In this document: piece after piece, positions 42,644 to 53,380 of the stretch | Numbering within the stretch: position 1 is the first letter of the stretch | Layout of the letters: each line of letters starts with the position of its first letter | Source of the DNA: an uncultured Cellvibrio sp. | GTDB taxonomy: Bacteria > Pseudomonadota > Gammaproteobacteria > Pseudomonadales > Cellvibrionaceae | Length of the DNA: 64,000 nucleotides | Assembly (NCBI GenBank): GCA_946481095.1 | Contig: CAMLML010000004.1 | Location: forward strand, 31,807 to 95,806 | Direction: 5' to 3' | The notes under the pieces: model-generated | Seen by the model: only the letters and a program-made list of their open reading frames with translations | What the model was told of the DNA's origin: nothing | Databases searched by the model: none | Program-made: the position numbers and the translations under genes

Positions 42644-44647
42644 TTAATCCTCAATCAACTCTTCAACTGTCGCCACAATATTGTCCACAGTGAACCCGAA
42701 GTGTTCCATCAGTTTGGGCCCCGGAGCTGATTCGCCGAAGGTGGTCATACCCACTACGCGACCGTCGAAACCAACGTACTTGTACCAGAAATCCACATGT
42801 GCGGTTTCAACTGCAACACGAGCAAAAATATGGCTTGGCAGAACAGACTCTTTGTACGCAGCATCCTGACGATCAAATACTGAAGTGGATGGCATGGATA
42901 CAACACGCACATTGTGACCTTTGGCTTTCAAGGCTTCGGCGGCTTTGACGGTAACGCCCACCTCCGACCCGGTTGCAATCAGGATTGCGTCTGGCTCACC
43001 GACTGAATCCACCAATACATAACCACCCTTGGCAATATTCGCCACTTGTGCGGGGGTACGAGCGAATGCATCCAGATTTTGACGGCTGAACACCAATGAA
43101 GTCGGGCCGGTTTTGCGCTCAATTGCGGCCTTCCATGAAACAGCCGATTCGGCTGCGTCAGCCGGGCGCCAGGTATCCATATTCGGTGTCATGCGCAAAG
43201 TGGCCAGCACTTCAACAGGCTGATGAGTTGGGCCATCTTCACCCTGACCAATCGAGTCATGGGTATAGACAAAAATATTGCGCAACTTCATCAAAGCAGA
43301 CATACGCACAGCGTTGGCAGCATATTGCTGGAACATCAGGAAAGTAGCGCCGTAAGGGATGAATCCACCGTGTGCCGAAATACCATTCATGATGGCGCTC
43401 ATACCAAACTCACGCACACCGTAATAGATGTAGTTGCCACTGGCGTCATCGGCATTCACACCCTTGGAAGATTTCACAATTGTCAGGTTGGAACCGGCGA
43501 GATCCGCAGAACCTCCCAGCAACTCGGGAAGTATCTGAGCAAAAGCAGCAATAGAATTTTGCGACGCTTTGCGGCTGGCGATTTTTTCTGACTTGGCCTG
43601 GCTCTCGGCGATAAAGGCCTCGGCTTTTGCCGCAAAATCGGCTGGTAAATCACCTTTAATAACGCGACGATCAAACTGGGCTGCCAACTCAGGATATGCA
43701 GCTTTGTAGGCAGCAAATTTCTCGCTCCAGGATTTTTCAGCTGCAGCACCTTTGGCTTTTGCATCCCAACCAGCATAAATATCAGCTGGAATTACAAAAG
43801 GCTCGTATTCCCAGCCCAGGGTTTTACGAACCAAAGCAACTTCTTCAAGACCCAGGGGTGACCCATGGCAATCGTGGGAAGCTTGTTTGTTGGGGGAACC
43901 AAAACCAATGATGGTTTTGGTGATAATCAATGTGGGCTTTTTGGTTTCAGCGCGGGCAGCTTCAATAGCGGATTTAATAGCCGCCGCATCATGCCCATCA
44001 ACGGCACGAATCACATTCCAGCCGTAAGCTTCGAAACGCTTGGCGGTGTCATCGGTAAACCAGCCTTCAACATGACCATCAATCGAAATACCGTTGTCAT
44101 CATAGAAAGCAATCAGTTTGTTCAGGCCCAAAGTGCCGGCCAATGAACAGGCTTCATGAGAGACACCCTCCATCATGCAGCCATCGCCCAGGAAACAATA
44201 GGTAAAGTGATCAACAACCTTGTGCCCGTCACGGTTAAATTGTGCAGCCAGAATTTTTTCAGCCAGCGCCATACCCACGGCATTTGCAATTCCCTGTCCC
44301 AATGGGCCGGTAGTCGTTTCAACACCAACTGTATAACCAAGCTCCGGGTGACCGGGAGTTTTTGAATGCAACTGACGGAATTGCTTTAACTCATCCATGG
44401 GCAAGTCGTAGCCGGACAAATGCAACAAAGAGTAAATCAACATGGAGCCATGTCCATTTGACAACACAAAGCGATCTCTATCGACCCATCCCGGATTGTT
44501 TGGATTGTGCTTTAAAAAATCATTCCACAAGACTTCGGCAATATCAGCCATTCCCATCGGGGCACCCGGGTGACCTGAATTGGCTTTTTGGACTGCGTCC
44601 ATAGAAAGGACACGAATTGCATTGGCAAGATGTTGGCGAGAAGGCAT
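42644..44647 (-). CDS. tkt: Transketolase
   Basis: A thiamine-diphosphate enzyme of the pentose phosphate pathway that moves two-carbon ketol units. About 667 residues from the ATG at 44647 ([20 protein letters not shown]), where AGGAGC is 8 bases upstream; the longer ORF adds 27 unlikely residues. It shows [20 protein letters not shown] (ThDP motif), [17 protein letters not shown] and a C-terminal domain. It is divergent from the SahR-type gene, and both starts flank the 22-bp palindrome at 44817. In many gammaproteobacteria tkt lies next to metK, as it nearly does here. Confidence 0.97.
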   Translation of the reverse strand: MPSRQHLANAIRVLSMDAVQKANSGHPGAPMGMADIAEVLWNDFLKHNPNNPGWVDRDRFVLSNGHGSMLIYSLLHLSGYDLPMDELKQFRQLHSKTPGHPELGYTVGVETTTGPLGQGIANAVGMALAEKILAAQFNRDGHKVVDHFTYCFLGDGCMMEGVSHEACSLAGTLGLNKLIAFYDDNGISIDGHVEGWFTDDTAKRFEAYGWNVIRAVDGHDAAAIKSAIEAARAETKKPTLIITKTIIGFGSPNKQASHDCHGSPLGLEEVALVRKTLGWEYEPFVIPADIYAGWDAKAKGAAAEKSWSEKFAAYKAAYPELAAQFDRRVIKGDLPADFAAKAEAFIAESQAKSEKIASRKASQNSIAAFAQILPELLGGSADLAGSNLTIVKSSKGVNADDASGNYIYYGVREFGMSAIMNGISAHGGFIPYGATFLMFQQYAANAVRMSALMKLRNIFVYTHDSIGQGEDGPTHQPVEVLATLRMTPNMDTWRPADAAESAVSWKAAIERKTGPTSLVFSRQNLDAFARTPAQVANIAKGGYVLVDSVGEPDAILIATGSEVGVTVKAAEALKAKGHNVRVVSMPSTSVFDRQDAAYKESVLPSHIFARVAVETAHVDFWYKYVGFDGRVVGMTTFGESAPGPKLMEHFGFTVDNIVATVEELIED

Positions 44648-44816
44648 CAATGAAGCTCCTGGAATGGTTGATTTAAAAGGATTTTTGCCGGATCTACTGT
44701 CTGACGTGCAGTATTGGTCGGCGGGCATTCTCTCTCAGCTGTCACCTGCGGTAAAGCACAGAACAGAAAAAGTCTGATGATCTTCCGCTATGAAAACGTC
44801 ATCATTCTGCAAAACC

Positions 44817-44838
44817 TATATCAAAATATTTTGATATA
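44817..44838. promoter_or_regulatory. Perfect 22-bp palindrome, probable SahR operator
   Basis: Half-site TATATCAAAAT with its exact complement, 28 bases before the sahR start and between sahR and the divergent tkt. SahR regulators bind A/T-rich palindromes with ATATC...GATAT ends. No second copy was seen before metK, ahcY or metF. Confidence 0.75.
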
Positions 44839-44866
44839 GGTGATTTCGACTGCTAGACTTGCCGGC

Positions 44867-45892
44867 ATGAATCAATCTGCCCCCACCAATACCTCCACCG
44901 AATTTCCTTTGCTGACTGATGTTGTCCAGCAAAAGGTTGATGCCGGTGCCCTCGCCAACTTGCTCAAAGCAGCTGGCGACACATTGCGCCTGGATATTTT
45001 GCGCGTTCTCTCACAAGACTCTTATGGCGTGCTGGAATTGAGCCGCTTGTTCGACACCACACAGTCCGGCATGAGTCACCACCTGAAAGTATTAACCAAT
45101 GCCGGGTTGCTCGGTTCGCGCCGTGAAGGTAATTCGATTTTTTACCGTCGCGCTTATTTATCACCGGAGCATTTACTGGCCAATCTGCAACAACAATTAT
45201 TTGCCACGGTGGACGAAATCCAGCTGTCTGCGGATCTGCAACAAAAAGTGCACGCCTTGCGGCAAGAACGCAATCAGGCTGCGCAAACTTTTTTTACCGA
45301 AAATGCCGATAAATTTCGTGCGCAACAGGATTTAATTGCCAGTTATCCGGTTTATGCCGACCAAGTTACCAGTTTATTAAATAACAGCGCGTTGAAACAC
45401 AAAGACCTGGCGCTGGAAATAGGGCCAGGCGAAGGAGAATTTCTTTCAGTATTGTCGCAACAATTTAATCAGGTTGTGGCCTTGGACAATTCCAAACAAA
45501 TGCTGGAAAAAGCCAAACAATTTGCGCAAAGCAAATCACTGCGCAATATCGAATTTATATTAGGCGATACGCAAACACTCGACGCACAAAAAATTCTGGC
45601 TGACTGCATTGTGGTAAATATGGTGCTGCACCACACCGCATCGCCCGCTGATATTTTTGTGGATTTAAGTCGCAGCCTCGCACCGGGCGGTGCTTTATTA
45701 ATTTGTGATTTATGTCGTCACGAACAAACCTGGGCGCGCGAAGCCTGTGGTGACCTATGGCAAGGATTCGAGCCCCAGGATTTTTCACGCTGGGCCAAAG
45801 CCGCAAAACTGGATGAAGGTCAAAGTATTTATTTTGCGTTGCGCAATGGGTTTCAAATTCAATTGAGGCAATTTTTTAAACCGAATTTGTAA
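44867..45892 (+). CDS. sahR: SahR-type ArsR regulator with methyltransferase-like domain
   Basis: About 341 residues. The N-terminal ArsR winged helix (about 25-100) shows GDTLRLDILRVLSQDSYGVL and TTQSGMSHHLKVLTNAGLLG. The C-terminal class I methyltransferase fold (about 160-320) has LALEIGPGEGEFLSVLSQQF and VVNMVLHHTASPADIF. This architecture, next to metK-ahcY-metF, is that of SahR, which senses S-adenosylhomocysteine and represses methyl-cycle genes. The ATG at 44867 is preferred over a GTG at 44840, which would overlap the operator edge. Confidence 0.88.
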   Translation: MNQSAPTNTSTEFPLLTDVVQQKVDAGALANLLKAAGDTLRLDILRVLSQDSYGVLELSRLFDTTQSGMSHHLKVLTNAGLLGSRREGNSIFYRRAYLSPEHLLANLQQQLFATVDEIQLSADLQQKVHALRQERNQAAQTFFTENADKFRAQQDLIASYPVYADQVTSLLNNSALKHKDLALEIGPGEGEFLSVLSQQFNQVVALDNSKQMLEKAKQFAQSKSLRNIEFILGDTQTLDAQKILADCIVVNMVLHHTASPADIFVDLSRSLAPGGALLICDLCRHEQTWAREACGDLWQGFEPQDFSRWAKAAKLDEGQSIYFALRNGFQIQLRQFFKPNL

Positions 45893-45896
45893 AATA

Positions 45897-46008
45897 TCAC
45901 CCCACCCTAACCCTCCCCTTGGCAAGGGGAGGGAACAGACTTCACTTTGTAGCAAGTTGGGAGTCAAGTTCCTCCCCCTTGCTAAGGGGGAGGCTAGGAG
46001 GGGGTGAA
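45897..46008. repeat. Palindromic repeat, family 2
   Basis: 112 bp with terminal inverted repeats (TCACCCCACCCTAACCCTCC against the right end AGGAGGGGGTGA). It includes CCCCTTGGCAAGGGG and CCCCCTTGCTAAGGGGG hairpins. It lies between sahR and metK. Its centre resembles that of the 47215 element (TTCACTTTGTAGCAAGTT and TTCTCTTCGTAGTAAGTT). Confidence 0.85.
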
Positions 46009-46048
46009 ATTTTTAAGCATTAATTTTTATTTAATGAAGGAAAAAATT

Positions 46049-47203
46049 ATGTCCGAATATTCCGTCTTCACATCTGAATCCGTTTCAGAAGGTCATCCCG
46101 ACAAAATGGCAGACCAGATTTCCGATGCCGTGCTGGATGCAATTTTAAAAGACGATCCCAACGCGCGCGTGGCGGTTGAAACTCTGGTGAAAACCGGAAT
46201 GGCGATTGTTGCCGGGGAAGTGCGCACATCAACCTATGTCGATTTGGAAGATTTAATTCGTCAGGTAATTTTGGATATAGGTTACAACTCCAGCGATGTC
46301 GGTTTTGATGGCGCAAGCTGCGCAGTGTTAAATGCAATCGGTAAACAATCTGCCGATATCGCCATGGGCGTTGATGAAAAAGATGCAAAAGAATTGGGCG
46401 CAGGTGATCAGGGTTTGATGTTTGGTTATGCCACCAATGAAACCTCGGTATTAATGCCAGCACCGATTTTTTATGCGCATCGTTTAGTTGAAAAACAAGC
46501 ACAATTGCGCAAAAACGGTTCTCTGCCATGGCTACGCCCTGATGCCAAAAGTCAGGTCACTTTGCGTTATGAAAATGGTAAACCGGTTGCAGTCGATGCA
46601 GTAGTGCTATCAACACAACACAGCCCCAATGTTAAACAATCCGAAATTCACGAAGCGGTTCGTGAATTAATTATCAAAAATGTTTTACCCGCTGAATGGT
46701 TGCACAAAGATACCCAATACCATATCAACCCGACTGGCCAATTTATTATTGGTGGGCCTGTAGGTGATTGCGGTTTAACCGGCCGCAAAATTATTGTGGA
46801 TTCTTACGGCGGCATGGCACGTCACGGTGGCGGTGCTTTCTCCGGAAAAGATCCATCAAAAGTCGATAGATCTGCTGCTTACGCAGGTCGCTATGTTGCG
46901 AAAAATATTGTCGCTGCTGGTTTGGCAGATAAATGCGAAATTCAAGTCAGCTACGCAATTGGTGTTGCCGAACCCACATCCATTTCGGTGAACACTTTTG
47001 GCACAGGAAAATTATCCGATGCCGACATTGTAAAATTAATTCGCGAATATTTTGATTTGCGTCCTGGCGGGTTAATTCAAATGTTGGATTTAAAAAGACC
47101 AATTTATCGCCAGACAGCAGCCTATGGTCACTTCGGTCGCGAGTTGCCGGATTTCACTTGGGAGAAAACGGATAAGGCTGAGGCTTTGAAAAAGGCGATT
47201 TAA
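46049..47203 (+). CDS. metK: S-adenosylmethionine synthetase
   Basis: Methionine plus ATP to SAM. About 384 residues from the ATG at 46049 (AAGGA 8 bases upstream). Signatures: [32 protein letters not shown] and [19 protein letters not shown]. The 15 extra codons at the 5' end of the ORF run into the palindromic repeat and are not counted. First enzyme of the methyl-cycle gene run. Confidence 0.97.
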   Translation: MSEYSVFTSESVSEGHPDKMADQISDAVLDAILKDDPNARVAVETLVKTGMAIVAGEVRTSTYVDLEDLIRQVILDIGYNSSDVGFDGASCAVLNAIGKQSADIAMGVDEKDAKELGAGDQGLMFGYATNETSVLMPAPIFYAHRLVEKQAQLRKNGSLPWLRPDAKSQVTLRYENGKPVAVDAVVLSTQHSPNVKQSEIHEAVRELIIKNVLPAEWLHKDTQYHINPTGQFIIGGPVGDCGLTGRKIIVDSYGGMARHGGGAFSGKDPSKVDRSAAYAGRYVAKNIVAAGLADKCEIQVSYAIGVAEPTSISVNTFGTGKLSDADIVKLIREYFDLRPGGLIQMLDLKRPIYRQTAAYGHFGRELPDFTWEKTDKAEALKKAI

Positions 47204-47214
47204 AAAATTCACAG

Positions 47215-47324
47215 GCCCTCACCCTAACCCTCTCCCCGAGGGAGAGGGAACTGAATTCTCTTCGTAGTAAGTTAAGCAGGGAGTTCAATCCCCTCTCCCT
47301 CCGGGAGAGGGTTAGGGTGAGGGC
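47215..47324. repeat. Palindromic repeat, family 2
   Basis: 110 bp with near-perfect terminal inverted repeats GCCCTCACCCTAACCCTCTC and GAGAGGGTTAGGGTGAGGGC. It lies between metK and ahcY. Such units recur in many proteobacterial genomes. Confidence 0.88.
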
Positions 47325-47350
47325 AAAACATTTTTCTACAGGAACACATC

Positions 47351-48721
47351 ATGAGCACACCAGATTACAAAGTTGCCGACATTACTCTCGCCAATTGGGG
47401 TCGCAAAGAAATTGAAATTGCCGAAAGCGAGATGCCGGCGTTAATGGCTTTGCGTCGCAAATACAAACACAGCAAACCACTTGCAGATGCAAAAATTATT
47501 GGCTGCATTCACATGACCATTCAAACAGCAGTGTTAATTGAAACACTGATTGAATTGGGTGCCGAAGTTCGTTGGTCATCTTGCAATATTTTTTCAACAC
47601 AGGATCACGCGGCGGCTGCAATTGCCGAGCGTGGAATTCCCGTGTTCGCATGGAAAGGTGAAACTGAAGAAGAATTTTGGTGGTGTATCGAACAAACCAT
47701 TTTAAAAGACGGCAAACCCTGGGATGCCAATATGATTCTGGATGACGGTGGTGATGTCACCTTAATCATTCACGAAAAATATCCACAGATGCTGGATAAA
47801 ATTCATGGCATTTCTGAAGAAACCACTACTGGCGTACATCGTTTAATTGAGATGTTGAAAAAGGGCACATTAAAAGTACCCGCTATTAATGTGAATGATG
47901 CCGTCACCAAAAGTAAAAACGATAACAAATACGGTTGCCGTCACAGCTTGAGTGATGCGATTAAACGCGGCACTGATCATTTATTAATGGGCAAAAAAGC
48001 TCTGGTGATTGGTTACGGTGATGTGGGTAAAGGTTCTGCTGCATCACTGCGTCAGGAAGGCATGATTGTAAAAATTACCGAAATAGATCCTATCTGTGCC
48101 ATGCAAGCTTGTATGGATGGCTTCGAAGTGGTGTCGCCTTACAATCACGGCATCAATACCGGTAAATTTGAAGATTTGAATCACGCTGTTTTAAGCACAA
48201 CTGATTTGTTGGTGACTACCACTGGCAATGTGAATGTGTGTGATTCATCCATGCTGCGCTCACTAAAACCCGGCGCAGTGGTTTGCAATATTGGTCACTT
48301 TGACAGTGAAATCGACACGGCCTTTATGCGCAAAAATTGGGCTTGGGAAGAAATCAAACCACAAGTACATAAAATTTATCGTGACATGACAAAAAATGAT
48401 TATTTAATTTTATTATCGGAAGGCCGTTTGGTAAATTTAGGCAACGCAACCGGTCACCCATCACGCATTATGGATGGTTCATTTGCCAATCAGGTGCTCG
48501 CACAAATTTATTTGTACGAACGCAAATTTGCAGATTTGCCAGCAGAACAAAAACCCGAACATATTTATGTTCGGGTATTGCCGAAAAAATTGGATGAAGA
48601 AGTCGCAAAAGATATGGTCGAAGGTTTCGGTGGTGTGATTACCAAATTAACACAACAACAGGCGGAATATATTGGAGTTGAGGTTGAGGGACCGTATAAG
48701 CAGGATTCATATAAGTATTAA
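47351..48721 (+). CDS. ahcY: Adenosylhomocysteinase
   Basis: S-adenosylhomocysteine to adenosine plus homocysteine, removing the product inhibitor of methyltransferases. 456 residues with the NAD-binding loop [35 protein letters not shown] and the C-terminal [15 protein letters not shown] 8 bases upstream. The insertion-containing bacterial length is normal. It is a target expected for SahR. Confidence 0.97.
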   Translation: MSTPDYKVADITLANWGRKEIEIAESEMPALMALRRKYKHSKPLADAKIIGCIHMTIQTAVLIETLIELGAEVRWSSCNIFSTQDHAAAAIAERGIPVFAWKGETEEEFWWCIEQTILKDGKPWDANMILDDGGDVTLIIHEKYPQMLDKIHGISEETTTGVHRLIEMLKKGTLKVPAINVNDAVTKSKNDNKYGCRHSLSDAIKRGTDHLLMGKKALVIGYGDVGKGSAASLRQEGMIVKITEIDPICAMQACMDGFEVVSPYNHGINTGKFEDLNHAVLSTTDLLVTTTGNVNVCDSSMLRSLKPGAVVCNIGHFDSEIDTAFMRKNWAWEEIKPQVHKIYRDMTKNDYLILLSEGRLVNLGNATGHPSRIMDGSFANQVLAQIYLYERKFADLPAEQKPEHIYVRVLPKKLDEEVAKDMVEGFGGVITKLTQQQAEYIGVEVEGPYKQDSYKY

Positions 48722-48724
48722 TTT

Positions 48725-48850
48725 GTTCCCTGCCAAGGCAAGGGAACCAGCTCCTCCCTTTGAAAAAGGGAGGCGGGGGAGGGATTTAAGATGGTCAAAA
48801 TTTTCTGAGATTTTAAATCCCCCCTAACCCCCCTTTTTCAAAGTGGGGAA
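48725..48850. repeat. Palindromic repeat, family 1 (inverse copy)
   Basis: About 125 bp between ahcY and metF. The reverse complement closely matches the element at 1-112 (CTTTGAAAAAGGGGGGTTAG, then an ATTTAAAATCT centre and CCTCCCTTTTTCAAAGGGAG). Confidence 0.85.
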
Positions 48851-48878
48851 CTTAAAAAACCAAATTCAGGATTTCATC

Positions 48879-49727
48879 ATGCAAGACTCACAACCGCGTT
48901 TAAGTTTTGAATTTTTTCCACCTAAAACAGTAGAAGGTCGGGAAAAATTATTTCAGGTTCGCGATAAATTATCGGAATTTGAACCCGACTTTTTTTCTGT
49001 TACCTATGGCGCAGGTGGATCAACCCGCGACAACACCAAAGGTATAGTCACGCAATTCAAAAAAGAAGGTGTGAGTGTTGCGCCCCACTTATCTTTTGGC
49101 GGTGATGATGAAGAAACGATTAAAAGATTAATCGAGGATTATCTCGATGCAGGTGTAGACCGGATTGTTGCATTGCGTGGTGATATGCCTTCAGGTGTCG
49201 GCGGCGCTTATCAATTGGTTTACGCTAACGAACTGGTTGCTTTTATTCGCAAACATTTTGGCGATAAATTTCATCTTGAGGTTGCTGCCTATCCGGAAAT
49301 TCATCCACAAGCGAAAAGTTATAGCGATGATTTGCGTTACTTAAAAGGCAAATTTGATGCAGGTGCCAACAGTGCCATTACGCAATATTTTTTCAACCCG
49401 GATTCGTATTTTTATTTTATCGAGCAATGCCACAAAATCGGCATTACCCAGCCGATGTATCCGGGCATTATGCCCATCATCAATTACAAAAATTTAACCC
49501 GTTTTTCTGATTCTTGCGGCGCCGAAATTCCACGCTGGTTACGCAAAGCACTGGAAAATTTTGGTGATGACGAAGCGAGTTTGAAAAGCTTCGGCGTTGA
49601 TCTGGTAACCGAGTTGTGTGATGTATTACTGGAGAACGAAGCACCAGGCTTGCATTTCTATACCATGAACCAAACCGAACCCACTGCGCAGATTGTTCGC
49701 AATTTGGGAATGATTACGGCGGAGTGA
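48879..49727 (+). CDS. metF: Methylenetetrahydrofolate reductase
   Basis: 5,10-methylene-THF to 5-methyl-THF with NADH and FAD, supplying the methyl group for methionine. 282 residues from the ATG at 48879. Motifs: LSFEFFPPKTVEGREKLF, VTYGAGGSTRDNT and HLEVAAYPEIHPQ. The first 12 ORF codons overlap the repeat and are omitted. metH and metE are not in the window. Confidence 0.95.
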   Translation: MQDSQPRLSFEFFPPKTVEGREKLFQVRDKLSEFEPDFFSVTYGAGGSTRDNTKGIVTQFKKEGVSVAPHLSFGGDDEETIKRLIEDYLDAGVDRIVALRGDMPSGVGGAYQLVYANELVAFIRKHFGDKFHLEVAAYPEIHPQAKSYSDDLRYLKGKFDAGANSAITQYFFNPDSYFYFIEQCHKIGITQPMYPGIMPIINYKNLTRFSDSCGAEIPRWLRKALENFGDDEASLKSFGVDLVTELCDVLLENEAPGLHFYTMNQTEPTAQIVRNLGMITAE

Positions 49728-49732
49728 TTTGA

Positions 49733-50347
49733 ATGTCGAATCAAGAACATTGGGAAAAAGTTTATCAAACCAAATCATCTGATGCTGTGAGTTGGTTTCA
49801 ACCCCATGCGGATAAATCTTTGTCCCTGATAGATGCCTGCAGCCTATCACTCAGTGATTCTATTATTGATGTAGGTGCAGGCGCATCGGTATTGGTTGAT
49901 GATTTATTAAAACTTGGATATTCAAATATCGCATTGTTGGATATTTCGAAAACCGCATTGGACTTAACCAAAAATCGTTTGGGAGAAAAAGCCGGAGCAA
50001 TTAACTGGCTGGCTGCTGACATAACGCAAACACTATTGCCAAAAAATGAATATCAACTCTGGCATGACCGAGCCGTGTTTCATTTCCTGACTGATGCACC
50101 AGCTCGTGAAGCTTATAAGAAAAATCTTTTACACGCCTTAAAAGCAAAAGGTTTTTTAGTCATAGCTACTTTTGCTGATGATGGTCCCGAAAAGTGCAGC
50201 AACTTGAATACTGTTCGTTATTCCAGTGAATCCCTCTTTGCAGAATTCAGCGCTGATTTTGATTTACTCACCACGGAAAAAGAAACGCATCAAACTCCCT
50301 TTAATACAACACAAAGTTTTGTATATGCAGTGATGCAACGAAAATAA
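49733..50347 (+). CDS. Class I SAM-dependent methyltransferase
   Basis: 204 residues. NQEHWEKVYQTKSSDAVSWF at the N-terminus, motif I SIIDVGAGASVLVDDLLKLG, acidic loop LLDISKTALDL and LWHDRAVFHFLTDAPAREAY. This is the pattern of a family of small thiopurine/trans-aconitate-like methyltransferases with unknown substrate. It begins 5 bases after metF, so it is likely the last gene of the SAM-cycle operon. The substrate is not readable from sequence. Confidence 0.85.
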   Translation: MSNQEHWEKVYQTKSSDAVSWFQPHADKSLSLIDACSLSLSDSIIDVGAGASVLVDDLLKLGYSNIALLDISKTALDLTKNRLGEKAGAINWLAADITQTLLPKNEYQLWHDRAVFHFLTDAPAREAYKKNLLHALKAKGFLVIATFADDGPEKCSNLNTVRYSSESLFAEFSADFDLLTTEKETHQTPFNTTQSFVYAVMQRK

Positions 50348-51025
50348 TCAATTCTTCGGAAAAATCGTCCTGACACCCTCTTTAGTCCCCAACAACAAAA
50401 CATCTGCGCCTTTTGCGGCGAATAATCCGTTGGTGACTACACCGGTGATTTGATTGAGTGTATTTTCGAGTGCAATTGCGTCAGTAATTTTTAAATTATA
50501 AACATCGAGAATCACATTTCCGTTATCAGTCACAACACCTTCTCGATAGACCGGTGCACCACCCAGTTTGACAATTTCGCGTGCGACATAAGAACGTGCC
50601 ATGGGAATGACTTCGACAGGCAATGGGAATTTGCCCAGGACATCAACCCATTTGCTTTCATCTGCGATGCAGACAAATTCTTTGGAAACAGCACGAACAA
50701 TCTTTTCGCGCGTAAGTGCAGCACCACCACCTTTGATTAAATGCAGCTGCGCGTTGCTTTCATCTGCGCCGTCAACATAGACGACCAATTCACTCACCGA
50801 GTTACAGTCGAGCACATCGATACCCAATTTTTTTAACCGCTGCGCCGAGGCTTCTGAACTGGCGACAGCGGCGGCAAATTGGTTTTTTATTTCACCGAGA
50901 AAATCGATAAAAAAATTGGCGGTGGAACCTGTACCCACACCAATAATGGAATCCGAAAATAATTTGGGCTTTATGTAATCAATGGCGGCGCGAGCGACGG
51001 CTTGTTTTAATTGGTCTTGGGTCAT
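50348..51025 (-). CDS. rpiA: Ribose-5-phosphate isomerase A
   Basis: Interconverts ribose 5-phosphate and ribulose 5-phosphate. 225 residues from the ATG at 51025 (GAGAGAAG 3 bases upstream). Motifs: [38 protein letters not shown] and the phosphate-binding [13 protein letters not shown]. Convergent with the methyltransferase gene (stop codons adjacent at 50347/50348) and divergent from ilvA, as in E. coli and Pseudomonas, where rpiA is next to ilvA. Confidence 0.97.
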   Translation of the reverse strand: MTQDQLKQAVARAAIDYIKPKLFSDSIIGVGTGSTANFFIDFLGEIKNQFAAAVASSEASAQRLKKLGIDVLDCNSVSELVVYVDGADESNAQLHLIKGGGAALTREKIVRAVSKEFVCIADESKWVDVLGKFPLPVEVIPMARSYVAREIVKLGGAPVYREGVVTDNGNVILDVYNLKITDAIALENTLNQITGVVTNGLFAAKGADVLLLGTKEGVRTIFPKN

Positions 51026-51065
51026 GGCTTCTCTCAGAATCAATATAATTCCCGGGTGGAATCTA

Positions 51066-51095
51066 CGACGGGCAGGCACAGGCACCTGCCCCTAC
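51066..51095. repeat. Short palindrome in the rpiA/ilvA intergenic region
   Basis: GGGCAGG-CACAGGCA-CCTGCCC, followed by CTACAAAAAAA. A compact inverted repeat of the type common between bacterial genes. It might act as a minor REP element; it lies where the two divergent promoters are expected. Confidence 0.55.
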
Positions 51096-51183
51096 AAAAA
51101 AACGCATTATACAGATCCAAAGATGCCAGCCACTGCCAAATTGTTTACACTGGCCGCTTTCTGTTAATGACTATACAAAAACC

Positions 51184-52698
51184 ATGACCGATTCCTACAT
51201 AAAACGCATACTCAATGCGCGCATCTACGACCTGGCCATCGAAACGCCACTGGATGAAGCTCGTCTTCTTTCGCAGCGCACAGGCAATAAAGTCCTGTTA
51301 AAACGTGAAGATTTGCAGCCGGTGTTTTCATTTAAATTGCGCGGCGCTTACAACAAGCTGTTGCAACTCACCGAAGAAGAACGCAATCGCGGCGTCATTT
51401 GTGCTTCAGCAGGCAATCACGCGCAGGGTGTTGCCCTTGGCTCACAACACCTTGGCATCAAAGCCACAATCGTTATGCCACGCACAACACCAACCATTAA
51501 AGTCGATGCCGTCAAAGCGCGTGGGGCCAAAGTGGTATTGCATGGCGACAGTTATGATGAAGCATCAACTCACGCCAAAAAATTGGTTGAAGAAAAAGGC
51601 CTGACTTATATTCATCCTTTTGATGACCCCGATGTAATCGCCGGGCAAGGCACCATCGGCATGGAAATTCTGCGTCAATATCCCGGAAAAATCGACGCCA
51701 TTTTTATCGCCGTCGGTGGTGGCGGTTTGGCGGCAGGTATTTCTGCTTACGTAAAATATTTGCGCCCTGAAACCAAAATTATCGCCGTAGAATCTGAAGA
51801 ATCTGCCTGCTTGATGGCAGCCATGGAAAAGAAAAAACGTGTGGTGCTTCCACAAGTCGGAATTTTTGCTGATGGTATTGCCGTGGCACAAATCGGTGAG
51901 GAAACTTTCCGCATTTTGCGCAAAACAGTTGATGAATGCATGACTGTGACTACCGACGAAATCTGTGCAGGCATCAAAGATGTTTTTGAAGATACGCGCT
52001 CAATTGCCGAACCTGCCGGCGCAACCAGTGTTGCCGGTTTAAAAAAATATGTCGCGCAACACGGTATCACCGGCCAAACATTAGTCGCCATAGATTGTGG
52101 CGCCAACATTAATTTCGATCGCTTGCGTTATATCAGCGAACGTACTGAAATCGGCGAACAACGTGAAGCGATTTTGGCCGTAACAATTCCCGAACGCCCC
52201 GGCGCTTACAAAGAATTTTGCAAAGCCTTGGGCAAACGCAATATTACGGAATTTAATTATCGCTATGCGGACTCCAGCGAAGCAAGAATTTTTGTCGGTG
52301 TGCAAGTCAGCGCAGGTGGAACTGATCGAAAAGAATTGGTCAACGATTTAAAAAACCAAAACTATGATGTCACCGACATGACAGAAAACGAATTGGCAAA
52401 ATTACACATCCGCCATTTGGTCGGTGGCCGTGCACCTCATATTGCCGATGAAGTTCTTTATCGCTTCGAATTCCCTGAACGCCCGGGAGCTTTAGTCACT
52501 TTTTTAAACAAACTTGCAGGCCGCTGGAATATTTCATTATTCCACTACCGCAACCATGGCTCAGCATCTGCTCGCGTATTGGTTGGAATGCAAGTCCCGA
52601 AAAAAGATTACGGCGAGTTAAAAATATTTTTAAACGATTTGAATTATCCCTATTGGGATGAAACGCAGAATCAGGCGTTTAAGTTTTTTTTGGGTTGA
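51184..52698 (+). CDS. ilvA: Threonine ammonia-lyase, biosynthetic
   Basis: Threonine to 2-oxobutanoate, first step of isoleucine synthesis. 504 residues: PLP fold type II catalytic domain (about 1-325) with FSFKLRGAYNK (Schiff-base Lys), SAGNHAQGVALGS and the glycine loop VGGGGLAAG, followed by two ACT-like regulatory domains (about 325-500) with ERPGAYKEFCKALG and ERPGALVTFLNKLAG, which usually bind Ile and Val. Full length. Confidence 0.97.
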   Translation: MTDSYIKRILNARIYDLAIETPLDEARLLSQRTGNKVLLKREDLQPVFSFKLRGAYNKLLQLTEEERNRGVICASAGNHAQGVALGSQHLGIKATIVMPRTTPTIKVDAVKARGAKVVLHGDSYDEASTHAKKLVEEKGLTYIHPFDDPDVIAGQGTIGMEILRQYPGKIDAIFIAVGGGGLAAGISAYVKYLRPETKIIAVESEESACLMAAMEKKKRVVLPQVGIFADGIAVAQIGEETFRILRKTVDECMTVTTDEICAGIKDVFEDTRSIAEPAGATSVAGLKKYVAQHGITGQTLVAIDCGANINFDRLRYISERTEIGEQREAILAVTIPERPGAYKEFCKALGKRNITEFNYRYADSSEARIFVGVQVSAGGTDRKELVNDLKNQNYDVTDMTENELAKLHIRHLVGGRAPHIADEVLYRFEFPERPGALVTFLNKLAGRWNISLFHYRNHGSASARVLVGMQVPKKDYGELKIFLNDLNYPYWDETQNQAFKFFLG

Positions 52699-52816
52699 TA
52701 TTTGCAACGCATTTTAGTTGAACTAGAATACGCTCGCATAAGCATATTCGTGCAAAATTTTGCGTTTTTATGTTTATACTGAAGCAATATAAGTTAACAA
52801 TTAATGGAGAGTTGCA

Positions 52817-53347
52817 ATGAAAAAAATTTTATTTCTTACCGCCATGTTATTTTCATCGGTCGCTTTAGCTGCAAATGGTGATTCATATTTTGGTGGTGGA
52901 TATCATATGGGAAACTATGATGAATCAGGATTACCTACCGCCAATCCATCTGCATTAAAAATTGAATATGGGCAATACATTAATGATTCTATTGCAATTG
53001 AGGGTCATTTTGTATTTGGTATGGCTGAAGATAATATTTCAGTTGATGGATTAGATGTTGAGCTTGAAGTTAAACAGGCAATCTCTATATTCATAAAAGG
53101 AGATGTGAATCTTAATAAAAGTACTAATTTTTATGGTCTCCTTGGATTCACAAAAGGGAAATTAGAGGCTTCTATACCTGATTTTAATCAAAGTATCTCC
53201 GAAGATGATTCAGGTCTTTCTTATGGCTTAGGCCTAGAAGCTGAAACATCAACCGGTATTGTTTTCAGTGGTGAATACATTATGTATTTAAGTGAAGACG
53301 AATATGATTATTCTGGTTTTAACTTTGGTATAGCAAAAAAATTCTAA
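52817..53347 (+). CDS. Small outer-membrane beta-barrel protein
   Basis: 176 residues. Signal MKKILFLTAMLFSSVALAAN, then about eight amphipathic strands (SYFGGGYHMGNYD, ALKIEYGQYINDSIAIEGHF, TNFYGLLGFTKGKLE, GLSYGLGLEAETSTGIVFSG) and a C-terminal Phe (FNFGIAKKF), the mark of BAM-folded barrels. It resembles OmpA/OmpX-like porin-family proteins. Function unknown. GGAGAG lies 6 bases before the start; terminator at 53352. Confidence 0.85.
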   Translation: MKKILFLTAMLFSSVALAANGDSYFGGGYHMGNYDESGLPTANPSALKIEYGQYINDSIAIEGHFVFGMAEDNISVDGLDVELEVKQAISIFIKGDVNLNKSTNFYGLLGFTKGKLEASIPDFNQSISEDDSGLSYGLGLEAETSTGIVFSGEYIMYLSEDEYDYSGFNFGIAKKF

Positions 53348-53351
53348 AAAC

Positions 53352-53380
53352 CGAAAGCCCCCGTTTCGACGGGGTTTTAC
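53352..53380 (+). terminator. Terminator after the outer-membrane protein gene
   Basis: CCCCGT-TTCG-ACGGGG stem followed by TTTTACTT. It ends at the fau stop codon on the other strand. Confidence 0.75.
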
